In this document: positions 52,635 to 64,000 of the stretch, one piece after another | How positions within the stretch are numbered: position 1 is the first letter of the stretch | How the letters are laid out: each line of letters begins with the position of its first letter | Assembly (NCBI RefSeq): GCF_910589235.1 | Contig: NC_060958.1 | Coordinates: forward strand, 3,038,725 to 3,102,724 | Reading direction: 5' to 3' | DNA from: Vespa crabro | Lineage: Eukaryota; Arthropoda; Insecta; Hymenoptera; Vespidae | DNA length: 64,000 bases | Made by a program: the position numbers and the translations under genes | Notes under the pieces: model-generated | The model's database searches: none | What the model was told of the DNA's origin: nothing | Seen by the model: the letters and a program-made list of their open reading frames with translations, nothing else

Positions 52635-54278
52635 CAACGTAATTGTTATTAATGTTAATGTTATTCTTGTCATTGTCATTATTATTCTTGCTAATATGGT
52701 TATTGTTATTTTTATTATTAATGTCATTGCTATTTTTGTTATAGATATGATTATTATTATTATTGTTATTATTGTTATTATTGTTATTATTAATATTAAT
52801 GTTATTATTGTTATTGTTATTGTCATTCTTATTATTACTGCTATTTTTGATATTGTTATTTTTGATATTGTTATTATTGTTATTAATTTTATTGTGATTA
52901 ATGTATTTGATATTATTGTTAGTATTGCTATTATTTTTATTGTTATTATTGTATTTGTTATTATTGTTATTATTGTTATTGTGTTGTTATTCCTATTATT
53001 ATTATTGTTGTTATTGTTATTGTTGTTGTTATTACTATTATTTATAACTTATTATTGTTAATGTCATCATTATTGTTATTACTATTGTTATTTCATTGTT
53101 ATTGTTATTTAAATAATTGTTATTATTTTTTCTATTATTGTTATTGTTATTATGTTTATTGTTATAATTGTTATTGATATTATTGTTATATTGTTATTCT
53201 TGTTATTGGTTATTATTGTTGATGTTATCATTATTACTGCTTTTTTTGATTCTGTTATTGTTGTTATTGTTATTGTTGATATTTATATTATTTTTATTTA
53301 TATAATTGTTATTGTTATTTGTTATTATTGTTGTTGTTATTATAATTATTATTGTTATTGTTGATATTTCTATGATAGTTATTATTGTTATTGTTAGTAT
53401 TGTTATTGTTATTATCGGAATTGTTGTTATTTTTATTGTTATTACTATTATTCTATTGTTATTGTAATTTTTGTTATTGTTAATATGTTTATTGTTATAA
53501 TTGTTATTGAAGTTATTGTTATATTGTTATTATTGTTATTGGTTATTATTGTTGTTGTTCTTATTATTACTGCTATTTTTGATACTGTTATTATTATTAT
53601 TATTATTGTTGATGTTTTTATTATTTTTATTGTTATAATTGTTATTGTTATTTGTAATTATTGTTACTTTTGATATTTATATTATAGTTATTAATGTTAT
53701 CGTTAGTATTGTTATTATTGTTATTGTTATTGGAAATTTTGTTATTGTTGTTATAATTATTGTTATTATTGTTATTATTGTTATTGTTGTTATTATTATT
53801 GATATTATTATTATTGTTATTATTATTATTGTGAAGATTGTGATTTTTAGTAATGGTTATTATTGTTCTTGTTATTACTTTTAATATTGATATTGTTGTT
53901 TCTGTAATTATTGCCTTTGTTATTATAATTTTTGTTTTTATTATTATTGTTAATATTATTATTATTGTTATTGTTATTACTGTTATTGCTCTTATTCATA
54001 TTGTTATTATACTAATTGTTTTTGTATTTATTTCTATCATTGTAATTGTTAATATTGTTATTGTTAATATTATAATTCTTCTTATTATTACTGTTAATTT
54101 TATTTCTGTTATTGTTATTATTTCCATTGCTGTTATTGTTATTATTATTATTGTTATTTTGATAATATTGTTATTGTTATTATTGTTGTTGTTAACATTG
54201 TTATTACTGTTATGGCTATTATTTTTATTATTGTTATTGTTATTATTGATTTTGTAATATTGTAATTGATATTACTAT
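52635..54278 (+). repeat. Mosaic B unit with A-type tail, 1644 bp
   Basis: CAACG head, poly-T stretch absent, blocks at 53152 and 53485. The right half is GTGAAG type with a 21-bp deletion near 53780 relative to 58530. After TTTGTTTTTATTATTATTG (about 53932) the tail is A-like (ATACTAATTG at about 54010), ending in GATTTTGTAATATTG. Matches 57417-59057 at offset 4758, then 4779 after the deletion. Confidence 0.88.
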
Positions 54279-55844
54279 GAACGTAATTGTTATTAATGTT
54301 AATGTTATTCTTCTCATTGTCATTATTATTCTTGCTAATATGGTTATTGTTATTTTTATTATTAATGTCATTGCTATTTTTGTTATAGATATGATTTTTG
54401 ATATTATTGTTATTATTGTTATTATTGTTATTATTAATATTAATGTTATTATTGTTATTGTTTTGTTATTCTTATTATTACTGCTATTTTTGATATTGTT
54501 ATTATTGATATTGTTATTAATTTTATTGTGATTAATGTATTTGATATTATTGTTAGTATTGCTATTATTTTTATTGTTATTATTGTATTTGTTATTATTG
54601 TTATTATTGTTATTGTGTTGTTATTCCTATTATTATTATTGTTGTTATTATTATTGTTGTTGTTATTACTATTATTGCTATTGTTTTTTTTTGTTGTTGT
54701 TGTTATTGTTGTTGTTATTACTATTATTTATGACTTATTATTGTTAATGTTGTCATTATTATTATTACTATTGTTATTTCATTGTTATTGTTATTTTAAT
54801 AATTTTTATTGTTTTTTCTATTATTGTTATTGTTATTATGTTTATTGTCATAATTGTTATTGATATTATTGTTATTGGTTATTATTGTTGATGTTATTAT
54901 TATTACTCCTTTTTTTGATTCTGTTATTGTTGTTATTGTTATTGTTGATATTTTCATTATTTTTATTTATATAATTGTTATTGTTATTTGTTATTATTGT
55001 TATTGTTATTATAATTATTATTGTTATTGTTGATATTTCTATTATAGTTATTATTGTTATTGTTAGTATTGTTATTGTTATTATTGGTATTGTTGTTATT
55101 TTTATTGTTATTACCATTATTCTATTGTTATTGTAATTTTTGTTATTGTTATTATGTTTATTGTTATAATTGTTATTTAAGTTATTGTTATATTGTTATT
55201 ATTGTTATTGGTTATTATTGTTGTTGTTCTTATTATTACTATTTTTGATACTGTTATTATTATTATTATTATTGTTGATATTTTTATTCCTTTTTTTGTT
55301 ATAATTATTATTGTTATTTGTTATTATTGTTATTGTTAATATTGTTATTGTTATTATTGGTATTGTAAATTTTGTTATTGTTGTTACAATTATTGTTATA
55401 ATTGTTATTATTATTGTTATTATTGTTATTGTTGTTATTATTATTGATATTATTGACGATGATATTATTGTTATTATTTTTATTTTTAACATTGTGATTT
55501 TTATTAATGGTTATTATTGTTATTGTTATTATTGGTATTGTTGTTATTTTTATAGTTACTACTATTATTCTATTGTTAATATTGTTATTATAATTTTTGT
55601 TATTATTATTATTGTAATTATTATTATTGTTAATATTATAATTCTTCTTATTATTACTGTTAATGTTATTTCTGTTATTGTTATTATTTCCATTGCTGTT
55701 ATTGTTATTATTATTATTGTTATTTTGATAATATTGTTATTGTTATTATTGTTGTTGTTAACATTGTTATTATTGTTTTGGCTATTATTTTTATTATTGT
55801 TATTGTTATTATTGTTATTGTTAATATTTTTTTGATATTACTAT
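54279..55844 (+). repeat. B-to-C mosaic unit, 1566 bp
   Basis: GAACG head with a 1-bp phase change at TTATTGTTTTGTTATTC (about 54456), nine-T run near 54685, blocks at 54838 and 55154 (316 bp apart because about 17 bp are lost at GTTATTGGTT). The right part is A-like (GTAAATTTTG at about 55365, GACGATGATATT at about 55452) with ATTTTTAACATTGTG. The tail ends TTAATATTTTTTTG before CGAGG. Confidence 0.88.
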
Positions 55845-57416
55845 CGAGGTAATTGTTATTAATGTTATTGTTATTCTTGTCATTATCATTATTATTATTG
55901 CTAATATGGTTATTGTTATTTTTATTATTAATGTCATTGCTATTTTTTTATAGATGATTTTTGATATTATTGTTATTATTGTTATTATTGTTATTATTAA
56001 TATTAATGTTATTATTGTTATTGTTTTGTTATTCTTATTATTACTGCTATTTTTGATATTGTTATTATTGATATTGTTATTAATTTTATTGTGATTAATG
56101 TATTTGATATTATTGTTAGTATTGCTATTATTTTTATTGTTATTATTGTATTTGTTATTATTGTTATTATTGTTATTGTGTTGTTATTCCTATTATTATT
56201 ATTGTTGTTATTATTATTGTTGTTGATATTACTATTATTGCTATTGTTTTTTTTTGTTGTTGTTGTTATTGTTGTTGTTATTACTATTATTTATGACTTA
56301 TTATTGTTAATGTTGTCATTATTATTATTACTATTGTTATTTCATTGTTATTGTTATTTTAATAATTTTTATTGTTTTTTCTATTATTGTTATTGTTATT
56401 ATGTTTATTGTCATAATTGTTATTGATATTATTGTTATTGGTTATTATTGTTGATGTTATTATTATTACTCCTTTTTTTGATTCTGTTATTGTTGTTATT
56501 GTTATTGTTGATATTTTCATTATTTTTATTTATATAATTGTTATTGTTATTTGTTATTATTGTTATTGTTATTATAATTATTATTGTTATTGTTGATATT
56601 TCTATTATAGTTATTATTGTTATTGTTAGTATTGTTATTGTTATTATTGGTATTGTTGTTATTTTTATTGTTATTACCATTATTCTATTGTTATTGTAAT
56701 TTTTGTTATTGTTATTATGTTTATTGTTATAATTGTTATTGAAGTTATTGTTATATTGTTATTATTGTTATTGGTTATTATTGTTGTTGTTCTTATTATT
56801 ACTATTTTTGATACTGTTATTATTATTATTATTATTGTTGATATTTTTATTACTTTATTTGTTATAATTATTATTGTTATTTGTTATTATTGTTATTGTT
56901 AATATTGTTATTGTTATTATTGGTATTGTAAATTTTGTTATTGTTGTTACAATTATTGTTATTATTGTTATTATTATTGTTATTATTGTTATTGTTGTTA
57001 TTATTATTGATATTATTGACGATGATATTATTGTTATTATTTTTATTTTTAACATTGTGATTTTTATTAATGGTTATTATTGTTATTGTTATTATTGGTA
57101 TTGTTGTTATTTTTATAGTTACTACTATTATTCTATTGTTAATATTATTATTATAATTTTTGTTATTATTATTATTGTTATTATTATTATTATTGTTATT
57201 GTTAATATTATAATTCTTCTTATTATTACTGTTAATGTTATTTCTGTTATTGTTATTATTTCCATTGCTGTTATTGTTATTATTATTATTGTTATTTTGA
57301 TAATATTGTTATTGTTATTATTGTTGTTGTTAACATTGTTATTATTGTTTTGGCTATTATTTTTATTATTGTTATTGTTATTATTGTTATTGTTAATATT
57401 TTTTTGATATTACTAT
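55845..57416 (+). repeat. Family C unit, 1572 bp
   Basis: CGAGG landmark, A-like head (CATTATCATTATTATTATTG), shortened ATTTTTTTATAGATGATT (about 55943), blocks at 56401 and 56717, then the A-like right part. From about 56000 it repeats 54440 onward at offset 1563. CTTTATTTGTTATAA near 56850 differs from the TTTTTTTG form in the previous unit. Confidence 0.89.
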
Positions 57417-59057
57417 CGAGGTAATTGTTATTAATGTTATTGTTATTCTTGTCATTATCATTATTATTATTGCTAATATGGTTATTGTTATTTTTATTAT
57501 TAATGTCATTGCTATTTTTTTATAGATGATTTTTGTTATTATTGTTATTATTGTTATTATTGTTATTATTAATATTAATGATATTATTGTTATTGTTATT
57601 GTCATTCTTATTATAACTGCTATTTTTGATATTGTTATTTTTGATATTGCTATTATTGTATTTGTTCTTATTGTTATTATTGTTATTGTGTTGTTATTCC
57701 TATTATTATTATTGTTGTTATTGTTATTATTGTTGTTATTACTATTAATGCTATTGTTTTTTTTGTTGTTGTTGTTATTGTTGTTGTTATTACTATTATT
57801 TATAACTTATTATTGTTAATGTTGTCATTATTATTATTACTATAGTTATTTCATTGTTATTGTTATTTAAATAATTGTTATTGTTTTTTCTATTATTGTT
57901 ATTGTTATTATGTTTATTGTTATAATTGTTATTGATATTATTGTTATATTGTTATTCTTGTTATTGGTTATTATTGTTGATGTTATTATTATTACTGCTT
58001 TTTTTGATTCTGTTATTGTTGTTATTGTTATTGTTGATATTTTTATTATTTTTATTTATATAATTGTTATTGTTATTTGTTATTATTGTTGTTGTTATTA
58101 TAATTATTATTGTTATTGTTGATATTTCTATGATAGTTATTATTGTTATTGTTAGTATTGTTATTGTTATTATTGGTATTGTTGTTATTTTTATTGTTAT
58201 TACTATTATTCTATTGTTATTGTAATTTTTGTTATTGTTAATATGTTTATTGTTATAATTGTTATTGAAGTTATTTTTATATTGTTATTATTGTTATTGG
58301 TTATTATTGTTGTTGTTCTTATTATTACTGCTATTTTTGATACTGTTATTATTATTATTATTATTGTTGATGTTTTTATTATTTTTATTGTTATAATTGT
58401 TATTGTTATTTGTAATTATTGTTACTTTTGATATTTATATTATAGTTATTAATGTTATCGTTAGTATTGTTATTATTGTTATTGTTATTGGAAATTTTGT
58501 TATTGTTGTTATAATTATTGTTATTATTGTTATTATTGATATTATTATTGTTATTATTGTTTTTGTTGTTATTATTATTGATATTATTATTATTGTTATT
58601 ATTATTATTGTGAAGATTGTGATTTTTAGTAATGGTTATTATTGTTCTTGTTATTACTTTTAATATTGATATTGTTGTTTCTGTTATTATTGCCTTTGTT
58701 ATTATAATTTTTGTTTTTATTATTATTGTTAATATTATTATTATTGTTATTGTTATTACTGTTATTGCTCTTATTCATATTGTTATTATACTAATTGTTT
58801 TTGTATTTATTTCTATCATTGTAATTGTTAATATTGTTATTGTTAATATTATAATTCTTCTTATTATTACTGTTAATGTTATTTCTGTTATTGTTATTAT
58901 TTCCATTGCTGTTATTGTTATTATTATTATTGTTAATTTGATAATATTGTTAGTGTTATTATTGTTGTTGTTAACATTGTTATTACTGTTATGGCTATTA
59001 TTTTTATTATTGTTATTGTTATTATTGTTTTTGTTATATTGCTATTGATATTACTAT
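57417..59057 (+). repeat. C-head, B-body, A-tail mosaic unit, 1641 bp
   Basis: CGAGG head with ATTTTTTTATAGATGATT (about 57510), then a deletion: GATATTGCTATTATTG (about 57643) replaces the GATTAATGTATTTG section. Blocks at 57910 and 58243, GTGAAG right half (about 58611), A-like tail ending ATATTGCTATTGATATT. Copy of the right part of 52635-54278 without its 21-bp deletion. Confidence 0.88.
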
Positions 59058-60661
59058 GAACGTAATTGTTATTAATGTTAATGTTATTCTTGTCATAGTC
59101 ATTATTATTCTTGCTAATATGGTTATTGTTATTTTTATTATTAATGTCATTGCTATTTTTGTTATAGATATGATTATTGTTATTATTGTTATTATTGTTA
59201 TTATTGTTATTATTAATATTAATGTTATTAATGTTATTGTTATTGTTATTCTTATTATTACTGCTATTTTTGATATTGTTATTTTTGATATTGTAATTAT
59301 TGTTATTAATTTTATTGTGATTAATGTATTTGATATTATTGTTAGTATTGCTATTATTTTTATTGTTATTTTTGTATTTGTTATTATTGTTATTATTGTT
59401 ATTGTGTTGTTATTCCTATTATTATTATTGTTGTTATTGTTATTGTTGTTGTTATTACTATTATTGCTATTGTTTTTTTTGTTGTTGTTTTTATTGTTGT
59501 TGTTATTACTATTATTTATAACTTATTATTGTTAATGTCATCATTATTATTATTACTATTGTTATTTCATTGTTATTGTTATTTAAATAATTGTTATTGT
59601 TTTTTCTATTATTGTTATTGTTATTATGTTTATTGTTATAATTGTTATTGATATTATTGTTATATTGTTATTCTTGTTATTGGTTATTATTGTTGATGTT
59701 ATTATTATTACTGCTTTTTTTGATTCTGTTATTGATGTTATTGTTATTGTTGATATTTTTATTATTTTTATTTATATAATTGTTATTGTTATTTGTTACT
59801 ATTGTTATTGTTATTATAATTATTATTGTTATTGTTGATATTTCTATTATAGTTATAATTGTTATTGTTAGTATTGTTATTGTTATTATTGGTATTGTTG
59901 TTATTTTTATTGATATTACCATTATTCTATTGTTATTGTAATTTTTGTTATTGTTATTATGTTTATTGTTATAATTGTTATTGAAGTTATTGTTATATTG
60001 TTATTATTGTTATTTGTTATTATTGTTGTTGTTCTTATTATTACTGCTATTTTTGATACTGTTATTATTATTATTATTATTGTTGATATTTTTATTATTT
60101 TTTTTGTTATAATTGTTATTGTTATTTGTTATTATTGTTATTGTTAATATTGTTATTGTTATTATTGGTATTGTAAATTTTGTTATTGTTGTTACAATTA
60201 TTGTTATTATTGTTATTAATATTGTTATTATTGTTATTGTTGTTATTATTATTGATATTATTGACTATGATATTATTGTTATTATTTTTATTTTTAACAT
60301 TGTGATTTTTATTAATGGTTATTATTGTTATTGTTATTATTGGTATTGTTGTTATTTTTATAGTTACTACTATTATTCTATTGTTAATATTGTTATTATA
60401 ATTTTTGTTATTATTATTATTGTTATTATTATTATTATTGTTATTGTTAATATTATAATTATTCTTATTATTACTGTTAATGTTATTTCTGTTATTGTTA
60501 TTATTTCCATTGCTGTTATTGTTATTATTATTATTATTATTTTGATAATATTGTTATTGTTATTATTGTTGTTGTTAACATTGTTATTATTGTTTTGACT
60601 ATTATTTTTATTATTGTTATTGTTATTATTGTTATTGTTAATATTTTTTTGATATTACTAT
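59058..60661 (+). repeat. B-to-C mosaic unit, 1604 bp
   Basis: GAACG head with CTTGTCATAGTC (about 59089), eight-T run near 59473, blocks at 59626 and 59959 with full 333-bp spacing, then the A-like right part (GTAAATTTTG at about 60172, GACTATGATATT at about 60262) and the C tail. TTTTGACTATTATTT (about 60594) replaces TTTTGGCTATT. Confidence 0.88.
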
Positions 60662-62246
60662 CGAGGTAATTGTTATTAATGTTATTGTTATTCTTGTCAT
60701 TATCATTATTATTATTGCTAATATGGTTATTGTTATTTTTATTATTAATGTCATTGCTATTTTTGTTATAGATATGATTTTTGTTATTATTGTTATTATT
60801 GTTATTATTGTTATTATTAATATTAATTTTATTGTTGTTATTGTTATTGTCATTCTTATTATTACTGCTATTTTTGATATTGTTATTTTTGATGTTGTTA
60901 TTATTGTCATTAATTTTATTGTGATTAATGTATTTGATATTATTGTTAGTATTGCTATTATTTTTATTGTTATTATTGTATTTGTTATTATTGTTATTAT
61001 TGTTATTGTGTTGTTATTCCTATTATTATTATTGTTGTTATTGTTATTGTTGTTGTTATTACTATTATTGCTATTGTTTTTTTTGTTGTTGTTTTTATTG
61101 TTGTTGTTATATACTATTATTTATAACTTATTATTGTTAATGTCATCATTATTGTTATTACTATTGTTATTTCATTGTTATTGTTATTTAAATAATTGTT
61201 ATTGTTTTTTCTATTATTGTTATTGTTATTATGTTTATTGTCATAATTGTTATTGATATTATTGTTATTGGTTATTATTGTTGATGTTATTATTATTACT
61301 CCTTTTTTTGATTCTGTTATTGTTGTTATTGTTATTGTTGATATTTTCATTATTTTTATTTATATAATTGTTATTGTTATTTGTTATTATTGTTATTGTT
61401 ATTATAATTATTATTGTTATTGTTGATATTTCTATTATAGTTATTATTGTTATTGTTAGTATTGTTATTGTTATTATTGGTATTGTTGTTATTTTTATTG
61501 TTATTACTATTATTCAATTGCTATTGTAATTTTTGTTATTGTTATTATGTTTATTGTTATAATTGTTATTAAAGTTATTGTTATATTGTTATTATTGTTA
61601 TTGGTTATTATTGTTGTTGTTCTTATTATTACTATTTTTGATACTGTTATTATTATTATTATTATTGTTGATATTTTTATTCCATTTTTTGTTATAATTA
61701 TTATTGTTATTTGTTATTATTGTTATTGTTAATATTGTTATTGTTATTATTGGTATTGTAAATTTTGTTATTGTTGTTACAATTATTGTTATTATTGTTA
61801 TTATTATTGTTATTATTGTTATTGTTCTTATTATTATTGATATTATTGACGATGATATTATTGTTATTATTTTTATTTTTAACATTGTGATTTTTATTAA
61901 TGGTTATTATTGTTATTGTTATTATTGGTATTGTTGTTATTTTTATAGTTACTACTATTATTCTATTGTTAATATTATTATTATAATTTTTGTTATTATT
62001 ATTATTGTTATTATTATTATTATTTTTATTGTTAATATTATAATTCTTCTTATTATTACTGTTAATGTTATTTCTGTTATTGTTATTATTTCCATTGCTG
62101 TTATTGTTATTATTATTATTGTTATTTTGATAATATTGTTATTGTTATTATTGTTGTTGTTAACATTGTTATTATTGTTTTGGCTATTATTTTTATTATT
62201 GTTATTGTTATTATTGTTATTGTTAATATTTTTTTGATATTACTAT
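60662..62246 (+). repeat. Family C unit, 1585 bp
   Basis: CGAGG head, full-length GTTATAGATATGATT (about 60764), eight-T run near 61077, a 1-bp change at GTTATATACTATT (about 61106), blocks at 61231 and 61547 (316 bp apart), A-like right part with TTGTTCTTATTATT (about 61823) and GACGATGATATT (about 61848), C tail. Confidence 0.88.
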
Positions 62247-64000
62247 CGAGGTAATTGTTATTAATGTTATTGTTATTCTTGTCATTATCATTATTATAAT
62301 TGCTAATATGGTTATTGTTATTTTTATTATTAATGTCATTGCTATTTTTTTATAGATATGATTTTTGTTATTATTGTTATTATTGTTATTATTGTTATTA
62401 TTAATATTAATGTTATTATTGTTATTGTTATTGTCATTCTTATTATAACTGCTATTTTTGATATTGTTATTTTTGATATTGTTATTATTGTTATTAATTT
62501 TATTGTGATTAATGTATTTGATATTATTGTTAGTATTGCTATTATTTTTATTGTTATTATTGTATTTGCTCTTATTGTTATTATTGTTATTGTGTTGTTA
62601 TTCCTATTATTATTATTGTTGTTATAGTTATTATTGTTGTTATTACTATTAATGCTATTGTTTTTTTTGTTGTTGATGTTATTGTTGTTGTTATTACTAT
62701 TATTTATATCTTATTATTGTTAATGTTGTCATTATTATTATTACTATAGTTATTTCATTGTTATTGTTATTTAAATAATTGTTATTGTTTTTTCTATTAT
62801 TGTTATTGTTATTATGTTTATTGTTATAATTGTTATTGATATTATTGTTATATTGTTATTCTTGTTATTGGTTATTATTGTTGATGTTATTATTATTACT
62901 GCTTTTTTTGATTCTGTTATTGTTGTTTTTGTTATTGTTGATATTTTTATTATTTTTATTTATATAATTGTTATTGTTATTTGTTATTATTGTTATTGTT
63001 ATTATAATTATTATTGTTATTGTTGATATTTCTATGATAGTTATTATTGTTATTGTTAGTATTGTTATTGTTATTATTGGTATTGTTGTTATTTTTATTG
63101 TTATTACTATTATTCTATTGTTATTGTAATTTTTGTTATTGTTAATATGTTTATTGTTATAATTGTTATTGAAGTTATTGTTATATTGTTATTATTGTTA
63201 TTGGTTATTATTGTTGTTGTTCTTATTATTACTGCTATTTTTGATACTGTTACTATTATTATTATTATTGTTGATGTTATTATTATTTTTATTGTTATAA
63301 TTGTTATTGTTATTAGTAATTATTGTTACTTTTGATATTTATATTATAGTTATTAATGTTATCGTTAGTATTGTTATTATTGTTATTGTTATTGGAAATT
63401 TTGTTATTGTTGTTATAATTATTGTTATTGAAGTTATTGTTATATTGTTATTATTGTTATTGGTTATTATTGTTGTTGTTCTTATTATTACTATTTTTGA
63501 TACTGTTATTATTATTATTATTATTGTTGATATTTTTATTACTTTTTTTGTTATAATTATTATTGTTATTTGTTATTATTGTTATTGTTAATATTGTTAT
63601 TGTTATTATTGGTATTGTAAATTTTGTTATTGTTGTTACAATTATTGTTATTATTGTTATTATTATTGTTATTATTGTTATTGTTCTTATTATTATTGAT
63701 ATTATTGACGATGATATTATTGTTATTATTTTTATTTTTAACATTGTGATTTTTATTAATGGTTATTATTGTTATTGTTATTATTGGTATTGTTGTTATT
63801 TTTATAGTTACTACTATTATTCTATTGTTAATATTGTTATTATAATTTTTGTTATTATTATTATTGTTATTATTATTATTGTTAATATTATAATTCTTCT
63901 TATTATTACTGTTAATGTTATTTCTGTTATTGTTATTATTTCCATTGCTGTTATTGTTATTATTATTATTGTTATTTTGATAATATTGTTATTGTTATTA
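62247..64000 (+). repeat. Partial family C mosaic unit (right edge)
   Basis: CGAGG head, blocks at 62814 and 63147, start of the GTGAAG-type right half (AGTAATTATTGTTAC at about 63315, GGAAATTTTG at about 63391). At about 63420 it jumps back into a GAAGTT block and continues with the C right part (GACGATGATATT at about 63707). The window ends at TTTTGATAATATTG, about 140 bp before the expected next landmark. Confidence 0.88.

Larger units (their letters stand above)
1..64000 (+). repeat. Higher-order tandem satellite array of ATT/GTT triplets filling the window
   Basis: The + strand is built from RTT triplets (ATT and GTT) with scattered point changes, and almost every line can be aligned to other lines kilobases away. 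A landmark with rare C and CpG bases (ATTACTAT then CAACG, GAACG or CGAGG, then TAATTG) recurs 41 times in one orientation. It splits the window into 40 complete units of 496-2043 bp. Units alternate between families and form 2.95, 3.48, 4.34 and 5.54 kb higher-order repeats. No unique sequence, gene, RNA gene or mobile-element protein is visible. This is directly seen; that it is nuclear satellite DNA of an AT-rich eukaryote is inference. Confidence 0.93.

Noticed and set aside
1..64000. TATA boxes (TTTATAAC, TTTATATAA), minus-strand AATAAA polyadenylation motifs and yeast-type origin motifs
   Set aside because: These short AT-rich words occur in nearly every unit by composition alone. Without flanking signals, genes or data they carry no weight.
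1..64000. Whole window as an assembly or sequencing artefact
   Set aside because: Copies differ by heritable, nested variants (chimeras, scars, subtype-specific substitutions) that random error or simple collapse would not produce. Local duplication errors remain possible and are listed as findings.

Overview
The whole 64 kb window is one non-coding tandem-repeat domain. The + strand is almost entirely ATT and GTT triplets (minus strand AAT/AAC). T makes up well over half of the bases in the lines I counted, C is only a few percent and GC is under about 20%. I see no rRNA, tRNA, CRISPR array, transposase, reverse transcriptase or any recognisable protein gene. The many open frames are by-products of a triplet composition that contains no stop codons: they read Ile/Val, Leu or Tyr/Cys depending on frame. 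This kind of sequence points to nuclear satellite or other repeat-rich DNA of an AT-rich eukaryote. The organism cannot be named from the sequence.

The array is not a simple microsatellite. A conserved C-containing landmark, ATTACTAT followed by CAACG, GAACG or CGAGG and then TAATTG, occurs 41 times, always on the + strand. It divides the window into 40 complete head-to-tail units plus a partial unit at each end. Units fall into three related families with similar head and tail sequences but different middles. Family A is 1448 bp in ten copies, 1451 bp in one, 1383 bp in three chimeric copies and 496 bp in two deleted copies. Family B is about 1.5-2.0 kb; its length depends on how many internal 300/333-bp blocks it carries. 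Family C (CGAGG landmark, about 1.57-1.6 kb) has a B-like left part joined to an A-like right part.

Layout. Positions 1-6730: a 3.48 kb higher-order repeat (B with three 333-bp blocks, then A). 6731-30301: a homogenised core of A and B units forming 2.95-2.97 kb dimers and 4.34-4.35 kb trimers, with near-identical segments at offsets of 7300, 8689 and 7309 bp. 30302-44147: 3.65-5.54 kb arrangements that include the deleted 496-bp A units. 44148-51126: the 3.49 kb higher-order repeat again, sharing private variants with the left edge of the window. 51127-64000: a more mosaic zone where families B and C are interleaved and a unique junction occurs near 63420.

Nothing here works as a gene set. 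What is biologically interesting is the record of unequal exchange: chimeric units, shared deletion scars, fixed unit lengths in sequence that should slip easily, and a 64 kb strand-asymmetric, G-poor (minus strand) tract with predicted base-unpairing character. All unit boundaries and comparisons were made by eye; identity percentages would need a dot plot or alignment.
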